A stretch of DNA of 56,962 nt from an uncultured Peptococcaceae bacterium (GTDB lineage Bacteria; Bacillota; Dehalobacteriia; UBA4068; UBA4997). Each line of letters begins with the position of its first letter. Position 1 is the stretch's first letter. The DNA is taken from NCBI GenBank assembly GCA_947625705.1, contig CANQPG010000001.1:1-56962 (forward strand), in the 5' to 3' direction. The notes under the pieces were generated by a model, which saw only the letters and a list, made by a program, of their open reading frames with translations, ran no database searches and was not told the DNA's origin. Shown here one piece after another: positions 39,452 through 48,339 of the stretch. A program made the translations under genes and the position numbers.

Positions 39452-39940
39452 ATGTCCAAAAGAAACCTGATAATTTTCGCCCTGCTGGCGGCGGTGCTGG
39501 CGCTTTTTTCCCTGCGGGAGCAGACGCCCGCGCCGGAGAAATATATTGCCAGGGAATATCCCGGCTTCGAAATTGTAAAAACTGCCGAAATAAGCGATTT
39601 GCAGTCTTATCTTATCAAAAAGGACGGCGGCATGATAATAATTTCCTTTTATGACGGCGAGCCTTTGGGGGCGCTGGGCACCGTTGAGCGCACTATTGAT
39701 GATTTCGGCATTTATGAACGCGGCGGCTTCCCCACCGGCAGCAATATCATCATCATCGGCGGCGAGAATATCGACTTAAAGCATACGTCTTATACTCTGG
39801 CATGGCGGATCGAGCAGCGTCAAACAACGGTTACGCAGGATATTACCAACCAGCGGTATGTGCTGGATATTTATCCTCTGGACTGGCATATTTCGCCGAA
39901 TATAATCACCGCCGAATTTGAGGACGGCGAAATTTTCTGA
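39452..39940 (+). CDS. hypothetical membrane-anchored or secreted protein
   Basis: 162 residues from the ATG at 39452 (GAGAGGGG 8 nt upstream; an ATG 6 codons earlier lacks a site). A single hydrophobic N-terminal segment, NLIIFALLAAVLALFSL, serves as uncleaved anchor or signal. The remaining ~135 residues are predicted mixed alpha/beta with no recognised domain (MIIISFYDGEPLGALGTVERTID; YVLDIYPLDWHISPNIITAEF). It is isolated between uvrA and uvrB on the opposite strand, followed by palindromic elements. Confidence 0.75.
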   Translation: MSKRNLIIFALLAAVLALFSLREQTPAPEKYIAREYPGFEIVKTAEISDLQSYLIKKDGGMIIISFYDGEPLGALGTVERTIDDFGIYERGGFPTGSNIIIIGGENIDLKHTSYTLAWRIEQRQTTVTQDITNQRYVLDIYPLDWHISPNIITAEFEDGEIF

Positions 39941-39991
39941 TACGCACACAGCAAAACAGACGGGGAGACTGCCCGTCTGTTGCTCTTTATG

Positions 39992-40067
39992 GGGTATTGA
40001 TAAAACTTTTCACCTCATGACCTCCGCTTCGCTGCGCTAAAATCAGCGAAAAGTATTATCAATACCC
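39992..40067 (+). repeat. dispersed palindromic element, copy D1 (type 1 loop)
   Basis: 76-bp palindrome with arms GGGTATTGATAAAACTTTTC and GAAAAGTATTATCAATACCC and a type 1 loop (CTCATGACCTCCGCTTCGC). The outer stem differs from copy A (TATTGA versus CTCGGA) but both arms changed together. Confidence 0.85.
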
Positions 40068-40080
40068 ATTGGTTTTGGGC

Positions 40081-40147
40081 GGTCTCCGATAAAACTTTTC
40101 CACTACATGACCTGCGCAAATTTCGTGGAAAAGTATTATCTGAGCCC
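40081..40147 (+). repeat. dispersed palindromic element, copy D2 (type 2 loop)
   Basis: 67-bp palindrome with arms GGTCTCCGATAAAACTTTTCCAC and GTGGAAAAGTATTATCTGAGCCC and the type 2 loop TACATGACCTGCGCAAATTTC. It abuts uvrB, 14 bp after copy D1. Confidence 0.85.
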
Positions 40148-40158
40148 GCCGGCAGGGG

Positions 40159-42150
40159 CTATTGCAGCGCCTTTTCGCCATACCGCCCCATAGCTTTCAG
40201 TTCGAGTATGAGGTCTCTCGCTTCGGCGGCTTTTTCAAACTCCAGCCGTCTGGCCGCTTCGCGCATTTCTTTCTCCAATGTGCGGATCATCTTCTCGCGC
40301 TCTTTGCGCCCCAGCTGGCTGAACGCTTTCTTCTCGGCCTTTTCCTCCGTCTCCGGCAGAATGGCGGAGATCAGATCGCGCACGTCCTTTTGCACCGTCT
40401 GCGGCGTGATGTTATGCGCCTGGTTATACGCCATCTGGATAGCGCGGCGGCGTTCCGTCTCGCTGATAGCGGCCTGCATGGAATCCGTCATGTTGTCGGC
40501 GTAGATGATGACCCGCCCGTCAACGTTTCTGGCGGCACGGCCAATCGTCTGGATCAGCGAACGGTGCGAGCGCAGAAAGCCCTCTTTATCACCGTCCAAA
40601 ATCGCCACCAGCGCCACCTCGGGGATATCCAGCCCCTCGCGCAGCAGATTGATGCCCACCAGCACGTCAAACTCGCCCAGCCGCAGGTCGCGCACGATCG
40701 CCATGCGCTCCAGCGTTTTCACGTCGCTGTGCAGATACCGCACCTTGACGCCCGCCTCGGCCAGATAATCCGTCAAGTCCTCGGCCATGCGCTTGGTCAG
40801 CGTCGTCACCAGCACGCGCCCGCCCGCCGCCGTCACCTTGCGGATCTCACCCAGCAGGTGGTCGATTTGGTGCGTGATCGGGTGCAGCTCAATCGGCGGG
40901 TCTAAAAGCCCGGTGGGGCGCAGCACCTGCTCCACCACGCGGGGCGAATGTTCCAGCTCATAATCGCCGGGCGTGGCCGATACGTAAACCGCCTGATGGA
41001 TACGCTCCTCAAATTCCGGGAATTTCAGCGGCCGGTTATCCAGCGCCGAGGGCAGCCGGAAGCCGTATTCCACCAGCGACTGCTTGCGCGAACGGTCGCC
41101 CTCATACATACCACGCACCTGCGGCAGCGTCACATGGCTTTCGTCCACAAACAGGATAAAATCTTTCGGGAAATAATCCAGCAGCGTGTAGGGCGGCTCG
41201 CCGGGGCGCCTGCCGTCCATGTGGCGGGAATAATTCTCCACCCCCTGGCAGTGGCCGATCTCCGCCAGCATTTCCAGATCGAAGCGGGTGCGCTGTTCCA
41301 GCCGCTGCGCTTCCAGCAGCTTCCCCGCCGCGTTCAATTCCTGCAACCGCTCCGCCAGCTCCTTTTTGATACCCGCGATCGCGGCGTCCATCGTGGTGTC
41401 GCCCATCACATAATGACTGTTGGGGAAAATGGTATCGTATGGCAGCCGGTGCACGATCTCGCCGGTCACGGTGTTCACCTCGGAGATGGCCTCAATTTCG
41501 TCGCCGAAAAACTCCACCCGCACCGCCACGTCGCTGTAACCCGCCGGGAATATCTCCACCACATCGCCCTTGGCGCGGAACGTGCCGCGGTGCAGATCGA
41601 GGTCGTTCCGCGTATACTGGTCGTCGATCAGGCGGCGCAGCAGCTCGTCGCGCTCCATCTGCTGTCCGACGCGCAGCGAGATCATCATCTCCTGATAAAA
41701 CTTGGGCGAGCCCAGGCCGTATATCGCCGAGACCGACGCCACCACGATCACGTCCCGCCGCTCCAGCAGCGACGCCGTGGCCGAATGGCGCAGCTTCTCA
41801 ATTTCGTCGTTGATGGACGCATCCTTGGCAATGTACGTGTCGGAGCGCGCGATGTACGCCTCCGGCTGGTAATAATCGTAATAGCTGACGAAATATTCCA
41901 CCGCGTTTTCCGGAAAGAACTCCTTGAACTCGCCGTATAGCTGGGCGGCCAGCGTTTTGTTGTGGGCGATGACCAGCGCCGGGCGCTGCGCCCGTTCAAT
42001 TACGTTGGCCATGGTGAACGTCTTGCCGCTCCCCGTCACGCCAAGCAGCGTCTGGTGCGGCTCGCCCGCCGCCAGCCCGTCGCAGAGCGCGTCCACCGCC
42101 TGCGGCTGGTCGCCCGTCAGCTTAAAATTGCTGTGCAGCTTAAAATCCAT
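40159..42150 (-). CDS. uvrB: excinuclease ABC subunit B
   Basis: 663 residues, DEAD/H-like helicase. Walker A is GVTGSGKT at 37-44. The beta-hairpin region is [16 protein letters not shown], with [11 protein letters not shown] (Walker B), the helicase C domain ([31 protein letters not shown]) and a C-terminal UVR motif that binds UvrC. It verifies damage after UvrA loading. It is transcribed alone, separated from uvrA by the hypothetical gene and two palindromic elements. Confidence 0.99.
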   Translation of the reverse strand: MDFKLHSNFKLTGDQPQAVDALCDGLAAGEPHQTLLGVTGSGKTFTMANVIERAQRPALVIAHNKTLAAQLYGEFKEFFPENAVEYFVSYYDYYQPEAYIARSDTYIAKDASINDEIEKLRHSATASLLERRDVIVVASVSAIYGLGSPKFYQEMMISLRVGQQMERDELLRRLIDDQYTRNDLDLHRGTFRAKGDVVEIFPAGYSDVAVRVEFFGDEIEAISEVNTVTGEIVHRLPYDTIFPNSHYVMGDTTMDAAIAGIKKELAERLQELNAAGKLLEAQRLEQRTRFDLEMLAEIGHCQGVENYSRHMDGRRPGEPPYTLLDYFPKDFILFVDESHVTLPQVRGMYEGDRSRKQSLVEYGFRLPSALDNRPLKFPEFEERIHQAVYVSATPGDYELEHSPRVVEQVLRPTGLLDPPIELHPITHQIDHLLGEIRKVTAAGGRVLVTTLTKRMAEDLTDYLAEAGVKVRYLHSDVKTLERMAIVRDLRLGEFDVLVGINLLREGLDIPEVALVAILDGDKEGFLRSHRSLIQTIGRAARNVDGRVIIYADNMTDSMQAAISETERRRAIQMAYNQAHNITPQTVQKDVRDLISAILPETEEKAEKKAFSQLGRKEREKMIRTLEKEMREAARRLEFEKAAEARDLILELKAMGRYGEKALQ

Positions 42151-42257
42151 ATATATCCCCTAAAAACCGCTTTAACTTATCACAATAGGCAGCAGAATAT
42201 TATAACATATTATATAGATAATTTCTACCCCGCCCCGCCGCTTTGCCGCAGATAACA

Positions 42258-42290
42258 AAAAATCCCAGACCGCCAGGCAGCCCGGGATAA
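42258..42290 (-). terminator. terminator-like hairpin upstream of uvrB
   Basis: On the minus strand ATCCCGGGCTG pairs with GGTCTGGGAT (several G-U) and is followed by TTTTTTG. It would stop transcription reaching uvrB from upstream, or act as a leader attenuator. Confidence 0.55.
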
Positions 42291-42399
42291 ACCACAACAA
42301 TATATAGTCATACCATACAACTGATATAAAATGCAATACGGCTCCATAATAATTTTGCCGGGAAAATGCTAATCTTATCTATAAAGAGAGGTTGGCATT

Positions 42400-42627
42400 A
42401 TGCAGACAAAATATCAGGAACAATTCATCAAATTCGGCTTAAAGGTGCAATATTACCGCAAGCTGCGCGGCCTGACGCAGGAGGCGTTTGCCGAAGCGAT
42501 CGGCAAGTCATGGTCTTTTGTGGCGAAAATCGAAAGTCAGTCCAAACCTTTCGGTGTTTCGATGGAAACATTGTTCCGAATGGCTGAGGTGCTGAATATT
42601 TCCCCAGCCAAACTACTGGAAGATTAA
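42400..42627 (+). CDS. XRE-family helix-turn-helix protein
   Basis: 75 residues, almost only an HTH_3 domain: FIKFGLKVQYYRKLRGLTQEA, then the second helix pair AIGKSWSFVAKIES and LFRMAEVLNISPAKLLE. GAGAGG lies 8 nt upstream of the ATG. The stand-alone domain resembles small clostridial and phage-type regulators. It is isolated and ends at a terminator. Targets are unknown. Confidence 0.88.
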   Translation: MQTKYQEQFIKFGLKVQYYRKLRGLTQEAFAEAIGKSWSFVAKIESQSKPFGVSMETLFRMAEVLNISPAKLLED

Positions 42628-42672
42628 AATAAACGGCAGACAAGCCATGCGCCTGTCTGCCGTTTTATTTTA
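42627..42672. terminator. bidirectional terminator between XRE gene and phosphodiesterase
   Basis: AAAATAAACGGCAGACA pairs with TGTCTGCCGTTTTATTTT (one bulge), with A/T runs on both sides. Confidence 0.9.
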
Positions 42673-43167
42673 CTTGTCAAAATAGATGATTTCGCCCTTG
42701 ACGTCCGTGCCGGAGACGGTCAGTATACCGTAGGACGGACGTTTCACCTCGCCCATCGGCCGCACCGCCGAGCCGGGGTTGAAATACAGCACGCCGTTCT
42801 CCTCGCGGTTGCAGGGGATATGCGAATGGCCGAACACCACCGCCCGCACGGGGCTTTGCGTGAACGCCCGATGCGCCGCCTGCTCCGCCGTTGCGCCGAA
42901 AAGCTGGCCATGCATCAGACCAATTCTGATATCCTCCACGTCCAGCAGACGCAAAAGACCCATTTCCGCCACGATCGGCGCACCGTCGCAGTTGCCGGCC
43001 ACGCCCTCCGTGCGGGCAATGCGGGAAAGATACCCCCAAAGCTGCAAATTCGTCCAGTCGCCGGCGTGCAAAATCAGATCCGGCTTTTCCGCCTCAATAA
43101 GCTGCAACACGCGCGGCAGCTCTCTTCCCGGCTGCCAGTGCGTGTCAGAAACCACAGCAATTTTCAT
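42670..43167 (-). CDS. YfcE/MJ0936-type metallophosphoesterase
   Basis: 165 residues. Calcineurin-like phosphoesterase with metal motifs SDTHWQ (D-x-H), HAGDW, AGNCD (GNxD) and HGQL plus FGHSHIP (GHTH-like), two-metal centre intact. The family hydrolyses phosphodiester substrates such as bis-pNPP in vitro; the natural substrate is not defined. Single gene, downstream of csp on the same strand. Confidence 0.92.
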   Translation of the reverse strand: MKIAVVSDTHWQPGRELPRVLQLIEAEKPDLILHAGDWTNLQLWGYLSRIARTEGVAGNCDGAPIVAEMGLLRLLDVEDIRIGLMHGQLFGATAEQAAHRAFTQSPVRAVVFGHSHIPCNREENGVLYFNPGSAVRPMGEVKRPSYGILTVSGTDVKGEIIYFDK

Positions 43168-43197
43168 AATCCTTCTCCCAAATAATTCCCCAAAAGT

Positions 43198-43395
43198 TTA
43201 CAGCTTGACCACGTTGGCCGCCTGCGGGCCGCGCGCGCCCTCAACCTCGTCAAATTCAACCTCCTGCCCCTCGTCCAGCGTCTTGAAGCCGTCGGACTGA
43301 ATGGCGGAGAAATGCACGAATACGTCGCTGCCCTCGGCTCGCTCAATGAAGCCGAAACCCTTTTCCGCGTTGAACCATTTAACCTTGCCTTTCAT
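43198..43395 (-). CDS. cold-shock domain protein
   Basis: 65 residues, a complete OB-fold cold-shock domain with RNP1 KGFGFI and RNP2 VFVHF. RNA chaperone/antitermination role is known for the family. AAGGAGG precedes the ATG and a TTGCAA-17-TATAAT promoter lies at 43441-43469. A second csp gene is at 56290-56505. Confidence 0.97.
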   Translation of the reverse strand: MKGKVKWFNAEKGFGFIERAEGSDVFVHFSAIQSDGFKTLDEGQEVEFDEVEGARGPQAANVVKL

Positions 43396-43440
43396 TCATA
43401 AACCTCCTTAAATCAAACCAGGAATAAATTTACAATGCTT

Positions 43441-43469
43441 ATTATAGGCGTTTTGCGGCTGTATTGCAA
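43441..43469 (-). promoter_or_regulatory. sigma-A promoter of the first csp gene
   Basis: TTGCAA (43469-43464), 17-bp spacer, TATAAT (43446-43441) on the minus strand, about 45 nt before the ATG. Confidence 0.8.
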
Positions 43470-43525
43470 GCCCGCCCCGCCAAAACTTTGCCGACACATT
43501 TGGCCAAATTGTGCCCGCCGCCCCG

Positions 43526-43554
43526 TTGCATTTTGCCCGGCGATACCTTATAAT
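43526..43554 (+). promoter_or_regulatory. sigma-A promoter of mntP
   Basis: TTGCAT (43526-43531), 17-bp spacer, TATAAT (43549-43554). No yybP-ykoY aptamer is recognisable between it and the gene. Confidence 0.75.
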
Positions 43555-43626
43555 AGCAATACTAATATTTGCGCCCGCGCCGCCATATGATAAGGCAGAG
43601 CGCGCCAAAGGGAGGTGGCCGTCCGC

Positions 43627-44169
43627 TTGGGCTTCTGGGAGATTTTTCTGATCGGCTTGGCGCTTTCCATGGACGCGTTTGCCGTCTCCGCCGTCAGCGG
43701 TATGAGTATCAAGAATATCCGCCGGGGCGATATTATGCTGCTGGCCTGCGCTTTCGGCGGCTTTCAGGGCTTAATGCCGCTGCTCGGCTATTACACCGGC
43801 AATCTTTTCACCGGCTTTATGAGCACGTTTGCGCCGTACATCGCCTGCCTGCTGCTCTCGCTTGTCGGCGGCAAGATGATCTACGACGCCCTCTCCGAGG
43901 AGGCCGAGCCGCTTGCCGCCATCACGCCGCAGCTGGTACTGGTGCAGGCCGTCGCCACCAGCATTGACGCGCTGGCCGTGGGCGTCAGCTTTGCGGCGGC
44001 GGGCAGCGTCAACATCTGGCAGGCTATCAGTATCATCGCCTGCACCACGTTCTTGCTTACGATACTGGCCGTGAACATCGGCCGCCGCATCGGCTCGCTG
44101 CTGGCCGAAAAGGCCGGGCTGTTCGGCGGCATAATCCTGATCATCATCGGGCTGAAAATGCTGTTCTGA
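43627..44169 (+). CDS. mntP: manganese efflux pump MntP
   Basis: 180 residues from a TTG at 43627, placed 11 nt after GGAGG; a GTG at 43615 overlaps that ribosome site and is less likely. The N-terminus then reads like other MntP proteins, with the repeat signatures LALSMDAFAVS and ATSIDALAVGVSFA (acidic membrane residues) and about six membrane segments. It exports Mn2+. With the CaCA/TerC unit this is the third probable Mn2+ exporter gene in 20 kb. Confidence 0.93.
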   Translation: MGFWEIFLIGLALSMDAFAVSAVSGMSIKNIRRGDIMLLACAFGGFQGLMPLLGYYTGNLFTGFMSTFAPYIACLLLSLVGGKMIYDALSEEAEPLAAITPQLVLVQAVATSIDALAVGVSFAAAGSVNIWQAISIIACTTFLLTILAVNIGRRIGSLLAEKAGLFGGIILIIIGLKMLF

Positions 44170-44175
44170 AACGAA

Positions 44176-44208
44176 AAGAGCTTCCCGCGGGAAGCTCTTA
44201 TTTTTTTA
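44176..44208 (+). terminator. intrinsic terminator after mntP
   Basis: A perfect 24-bp palindrome (AAGAGCTTCCCG and complement) is followed by ATTTTTTT. Confidence 0.9.
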
Positions 44209-44211
44209 TGT

Positions 44212-44928
44212 CTAAAGCTGGCTGAACACCTGCCCGATCGGTTCGCGGATCACCAAGTCCGCCCGCTTATCCGCCGAGGTCACGCTCATATTCACCAGCA
44301 CCAGCCGCCGCCCCTGATAATAGTCGATCAGCCCCGCCGCCGGGTATACCACCAGCGACGTGCCGCCGACGATCAGCAGATCGGCCTCGGAGATGTCGCG
44401 GATACTGTCATAGAGCGTCTGATTGTCCAAGCCCTCCTCATACAGCACCACGTCCGGTTTGATCACGCCGCCGCAGGAGCAGCGCGGCACCCCCGCCGCC
44501 TGCTGCATATACGCCGCGTCATAGAATTTACCGCACTTTTGGCAGTAATTGCGGTGGACGGAGCCGTGCAGCTCCAAAACGCGGCGGCTCCCCGCCGCCT
44601 GGTGCAGTCCGTCGATATTCTGGGTGACGACGGAGCGCAAATGCCCCTGCCGTTCCAGCTCCGCCAGCTTGCTGTGGCAGGCGTTGGGCTTGGCATCCAG
44701 ATACAGCATTTTCTTCTGATAAAAACGGTAGAACTCCGCCGTGTTCCGCTCAAAAAACGTATGGCTCAATATCACCTCGGGCGGATAGGCATACTCCTGG
44801 TTATACAGCCCGTCAGTGGAGCGAAAATCGGGTATGCCGCTTTCGGTGGAAACGCCCGCGCCCCCAAAAAACACCGCCCGCTCGCTTTCGGCCAGCCAGC
44901 GCGCCAAAGTCTCAATTTCCTGCGTCAT
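44212..44928 (-). CDS. cobB: Sir2-family NAD-dependent protein deacylase
   Basis: 238 residues from the ATG at 44928 (GGGGAG 8 nt upstream; a GTG three codons earlier is possible). Motifs are [26 protein letters not shown] with the catalytic His in LELHGSVH, the zinc ligands CQKCGKF and CSCGG, and [14 protein letters not shown]. It removes acyl groups from lysines with consumption of NAD+. 16 bp downstream of yitT on the same strand. Confidence 0.96.
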   Translation of the reverse strand: MTQEIETLARWLAESERAVFFGGAGVSTESGIPDFRSTDGLYNQEYAYPPEVILSHTFFERNTAEFYRFYQKKMLYLDAKPNACHSKLAELERQGHLRSVVTQNIDGLHQAAGSRRVLELHGSVHRNYCQKCGKFYDAAYMQQAAGVPRCSCGGVIKPDVVLYEEGLDNQTLYDSIRDISEADLLIVGGTSLVVYPAAGLIDYYQGRRLVLVNMSVTSADKRADLVIREPIGQVFSQL

Positions 44929-44943
44929 GCTGCTCACTCCCCA

Positions 44944-45822
44944 TCAATTCTCTTCGTCGTCGGTATCCACGATCACGTTATGCCGGTTAAAATGCCCGCT
45001 GATGTCGTTGGTCTCATAGAATGTAATGAACGCCTGCGGGTCAACGGCCAGCACCAGCTCTTTCAGCCGCCCCACCTCCAAAATATTGGTAACGCAGAGC
45101 AGCAGCTTGTAATCCGTCCCGCTGTACAGCCCCTCCGCGTCCAGCATCGTCACCCCGCGTGAGAGCTTTTCCATCAAAAGCCCGCCGACTTCGCGCCCCT
45201 TGGCCGTCACGATAAAGGCGGTGCGCTTGCGGGTTATGCCCTCCAGCACGGCGGAAAGCGTCTGGCCGGAGGCGAAAATCAGTATCAGCGTGTAAAGACC
45301 CTTTTCAATGCCGAACAGGCCGGTGGAAAGCAGTATCACCACCGCGTTGATGCTCATGGTGACGGTGCTGATGGATATGCCGTATTTCTGGCGCAATACC
45401 ATCGCCACCAAATGCGTACCGGAGCTGCCGCTGCCGCTCCTGAGTACCAGCGCGTCGCCCAGCCCCACAAAGACGCCCGCAAAGATGGCGGCCAGCAGCA
45501 GATCGTTGTTGTAGATGACCACGCCGTTGAACATCTGCAAAAAGAACACCTGCAATATCAGCGCGACGCCCGTCAGCACCACAAAACGCTTCTCCAGAAA
45601 GCGCCAGCCCAGCCAAATGCAGGGCAGGTTGAACAGCAGCACCGCCAGCGGAAACGGGATAAAATCCAGAAACCGCACCAATATGCCGGCCAGGCCATAG
45701 GTGCCGCCGGAGAGAAAATCGTTGGCGGAAACGAAGCCCTGATAGCTGTACGCCTCGAACGCGTTGCCCAGCAGAAACAGCAGCAGCTGCGGCAATTTCA
45801 TCAGTTTTAAGTTTTTTTGCAT
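44944..45822 (-). CDS. YitT family (DUF161/DUF2179) membrane protein
   Basis: 292 residues from the ATG at 45822; the ribosome site is weak (AAGAAA) and an upstream ATG adds 15 residues, so the start is uncertain. It has five to six membrane helices in the first ~200 residues (GNAFEAYSYQGFVSANDFLSGGTYGLAGIL; SGSGSSGTHLVAMVL) and a C-terminal DUF2179 domain (GRGVTMLDAEGLYSG-like). Function is not established. Probably co-transcribed with the sirtuin gene. Confidence 0.9.
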   Translation of the reverse strand: MQKNLKLMKLPQLLLFLLGNAFEAYSYQGFVSANDFLSGGTYGLAGILVRFLDFIPFPLAVLLFNLPCIWLGWRFLEKRFVVLTGVALILQVFFLQMFNGVVIYNNDLLLAAIFAGVFVGLGDALVLRSGSGSSGTHLVAMVLRQKYGISISTVTMSINAVVILLSTGLFGIEKGLYTLILIFASGQTLSAVLEGITRKRTAFIVTAKGREVGGLLMEKLSRGVTMLDAEGLYSGTDYKLLLCVTNILEVGRLKELVLAVDPQAFITFYETNDISGHFNRHNVIVDTDDEEN

Positions 45823-45905
45823 AACTTGTATTTCTTTTTGCCCCTTATTCTTATATAATATATACATAATATAGCACAGTTGAACCGGTTTGAAAAGGAG
45901 GATTT

Positions 45906-46688
45906 ATGTTTCCCCTCGCACATAATTACATGACGGAGCGCATTTTGGCGGCGGCGCCCGGGCCGTTTGCGGTCGAGTTTTCGGCGGCGGATAAGCGGCT
46001 GATGCTGGTCGGCTCCATTCTGCCGGATTTTGTGGCCGGCATGGGGCTTAACCGCGATTTCTGGCATGGCTGCGGCGCGGATTTTTACCATTTCGCCGTG
46101 CGGCAAATACCGGAAGCGGCGCCGCTCGCGCTGGGCGTCTGGCTGCACGGCATTGACGGCTGCGGCTTCGACACCTACGCCGACGAGGTGTGGCAGGGCA
46201 AAATGGGCTGGTGTTTTCTGAAGTGCCTGCCGTATATCCCCGACGCGGTGCTGGCCTGCAATCTGCCGCGGCCTTATGCCCTGTGGAAATCGCACAATCT
46301 GGTGGAGATGGCGGCAGAGCTTGAGGTGGCCGCCGCCCGCCCCCGGCTTGGCCCCGACCTGATGGCCGCCATTCACGACGAGACGGTCATGCAGACCATC
46401 ATCACCGCGTTTACCGCGTTTGATACGTCGGACGACGTCAAGGCGGCGAATATCCGCCGCGTTTTGCAGACGATGGACGAACGCTTTTCGATACTGAACG
46501 TCTCACCGGAAGACTCAGCCTGCAAGTACCTGCGCCAGCTGGAGCGCCGCCACCAGATAACCGGCGGCAGCCCCGCCGCGCTGGCCGCGCTTTTGGAGCA
46601 GATACGCAGCGACCTGCATGACGAATATTGGCGGTGGTTTGACGAGGTGGAAGCACTACTGGTTGCTGAATATCGACATCGTTTTTAA
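45906..46688 (+). CDS. zinc-dependent phospholipase C-like hydrolase (predicted)
   Basis: 260 residues. No signal peptide. Histidine/Asp pattern resembles the S1/P1 nuclease-phospholipase C fold: AHNYM (His6), GSILPDF, FWHGCGADFYHF, WLHGIDG and WKSHNLVEMAAE. The family binds a trinuclear zinc cluster in secreted enzymes; intracellular homologues of this kind are common in Clostridia with unknown substrates. AAAGGAGG precedes the ATG. The assignment is by motif spacing only; a general metal-dependent hydrolase is the safe reading. Confidence 0.65.
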   Translation: MFPLAHNYMTERILAAAPGPFAVEFSAADKRLMLVGSILPDFVAGMGLNRDFWHGCGADFYHFAVRQIPEAAPLALGVWLHGIDGCGFDTYADEVWQGKMGWCFLKCLPYIPDAVLACNLPRPYALWKSHNLVEMAAELEVAAARPRLGPDLMAAIHDETVMQTIITAFTAFDTSDDVKAANIRRVLQTMDERFSILNVSPEDSACKYLRQLERRHQITGGSPAALAALLEQIRSDLHDEYWRWFDEVEALLVAEYRHRF

Positions 46689-46696
46689 CGCATAAG

Positions 46697-46773
46697 GGGT
46701 ATTGATAATACTTTTCACCGATTTTAGCGCAGCGAAGCGGAGGTCATGAGGTGAAAAGTTTTATCAATGCCCC
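46697..46773 (-). repeat. dispersed palindromic element, copy E (type 1 loop, inverted)
   Basis: 77-bp element nearly identical to the reverse complement of copy D1 (same TATTGA outer stem, same type 1 loop). It separates the PLC-like gene from folD. Confidence 0.85.
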
Positions 46774-46817
46774 CCAAAAAAATTTCTAACTTTAACTTAT
46801 ACCAAAAGGAGCGATTT

Positions 46818-47687
46818 ATGACAATGGTTGACTTCAAAGAATTATCCGGCAAGCCTGTGGCCGAAAAAATCATGGCCGAAAACCTGACGCGAGCAGAAAA
46901 ATTAAAGGCGGCGGGGCATACGCCGACCTTGGCGCTGTTCCGCGTCGGCGAGCGCCCCGACGACATTTTCTATGAGCGCTCGATCCTGCGGCATTGCGAG
47001 CGCGCGGGGGTCAATGTGCGGCAGACGCTGCTCCCCGCCGAAGCCCCGGAGCAGAAGCTGGCCGGGCTGCTTACCGCCGCCGCGGACGATAAGACGGTGG
47101 ACGCGATCTTCTTCTTCAGCCCGCTGCCCAAAGCGTACAACGAGCCGGCGCTGCGCGAGCTGATCCCCGCCGCCAAAGACGTGGATTGCCTGACCCGCGC
47201 TTCCGCCGCCGCCCTGTTCTGCGGCGAGGGCAGCGGCTTCGCCCCCTGCACCCCCGCCGCCGTCATGGCCATGCTGGCGCATTATGAGGTGCCGCTTGCC
47301 GGCCGCCGCGCCGTGGTGCTGGGGCGCTCGCTGGTGGTGGGGAAGCCCCTGGCCATGCTGCTGCTGGCCGCCGACGCGACGGTGACCATCTGCCATTCCA
47401 AAACGCATGACCTCCCCGCCGTCTGCCGCGAGGCGGATATCCTGCTGGCGGCGGTGGGCCGCCCCCGGCTGGTGCAGGGCGATTTCCTCGCCCCCGGTCA
47501 GGTAGTGATCGACGTGGGCGTGAACGACGACCCGGCAAACCCCGGCAAAATGTGCGGCGACGTGAACTATGCGGCGGCGCAGAAAATCTGCGCGGCGGCC
47601 ACCCCCGCCCCCGGCGGCGTGGGGCTGGTGACGACGGCGATTTTGTGCCAACATATTATTGAAGCGAGTGAGCAAAATGCCAAGTAA
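46818..47687 (+). CDS. folD: FolD-like methylenetetrahydrofolate dehydrogenase/cyclohydrolase homologue with altered active site
   Basis: 289 residues from the ATG at 46818 (AAAGGAG upstream). The family fold is clear: VVLGRSLVVGKPLAMLL, VTICHSKT, VIDVGVND and TPAPGGVGLVT. In FolD the cyclohydrolase/dehydrogenase site uses Tyr52, Lys56, Gln100 and an Asp near 123-125. Here Tyr52 is kept (FYERSI), but position 56 is Ile and position 100 is Phe (FFFSPLP instead of VQLPLP); Asp123 in KDVDCL remains. Loss of Lys56 abolishes cyclohydrolase activity in studied enzymes, so this may be dehydrogenase-only or a different activity (inference). It overlaps the next gene by 11 bp. Confidence 0.88.
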   Translation: MTMVDFKELSGKPVAEKIMAENLTRAEKLKAAGHTPTLALFRVGERPDDIFYERSILRHCERAGVNVRQTLLPAEAPEQKLAGLLTAAADDKTVDAIFFFSPLPKAYNEPALRELIPAAKDVDCLTRASAAALFCGEGSGFAPCTPAAVMAMLAHYEVPLAGRRAVVLGRSLVVGKPLAMLLLAADATVTICHSKTHDLPAVCREADILLAAVGRPRLVQGDFLAPGQVVIDVGVNDDPANPGKMCGDVNYAAAQKICAAATPAPGGVGLVTTAILCQHIIEASEQNAK

Positions 47688-48339
47688 CAGCGTTAAAGTT
47701 TTTCTGACGGAATTTGACGGCGGCATTTTCGGCTATGACGTGCAGGTCATGAACGAGAACGCAACGGTCGGCGATTATCTGGCGGCGCTGGAGGATTTTC
47801 AGACCAAAACGCTGGCTGACTGCAAGGGCTGCGACGGCTGCTGCCATGAGCGCGCGCCGCTCACTCTGGCCGATTTCTACTATTCGGAATACTATCAGCA
47901 GGGCGGGCGCAAAATTGCCGCCTGGCTGGCCGAGGTGGCCGACCTGCAATTTTTCGGCCAGGCGGCCGACCTGACCATTCGGCGCACGGCGGACGGCGCC
48001 TGCCATCTGCTGGACGCGGCAGCAAAATGCTGCGCCAGGCACCAATACCGCACTTTCACCTGCCGCAGCCATTGCTGCCTGCCCAAAAGCGAGCGGGCGG
48101 AGGCATTGCGCGCCGCCATCATCAACGCGGGCGAGGACGAGCTGCTGCGCCGCCTGCTGGCGGAGCTCTCGGAGACCGGGGCGATGGATTTCCTGCCCGG
48201 AAAAGCGCGCCTTTCGGGCGCGGACGCGGCGGATTACGCGGCAAACGGCTTCTCTCGTCTTCCCGGCGAACGCTGGCGTGAAGCCCGGCTGGCCGAGATT
48301 GCCGACGCGGCTTTGTGGCGGGAATTGCAGCAGGCATAG
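47677..48339 (+). CDS. YkgJ-type cysteine cluster protein
   Basis: 220 residues from the ATG at 47677, overlapping the folD-like gene by 11 bp. Cysteine motifs are CKGCDGCCHE near residue 50, then CHLLDAAAKCCARHQYRTFTCRSHCC around 110-135, the pattern of the UPF0153/YkgJ family (CxxCxxCC...C...C), presumed zinc or Fe-S binding. The C-terminal ~80 residues are charged and helical. Function unknown. Translational coupling hints at a link with the FolD-like protein. Confidence 0.85.
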   Translation: MPSNSVKVFLTEFDGGIFGYDVQVMNENATVGDYLAALEDFQTKTLADCKGCDGCCHERAPLTLADFYYSEYYQQGGRKIAAWLAEVADLQFFGQAADLTIRRTADGACHLLDAAAKCCARHQYRTFTCRSHCCLPKSERAEALRAAIINAGEDELLRRLLAELSETGAMDFLPGKARLSGADAADYAANGFSRLPGERWREARLAEIADAALWRELQQA

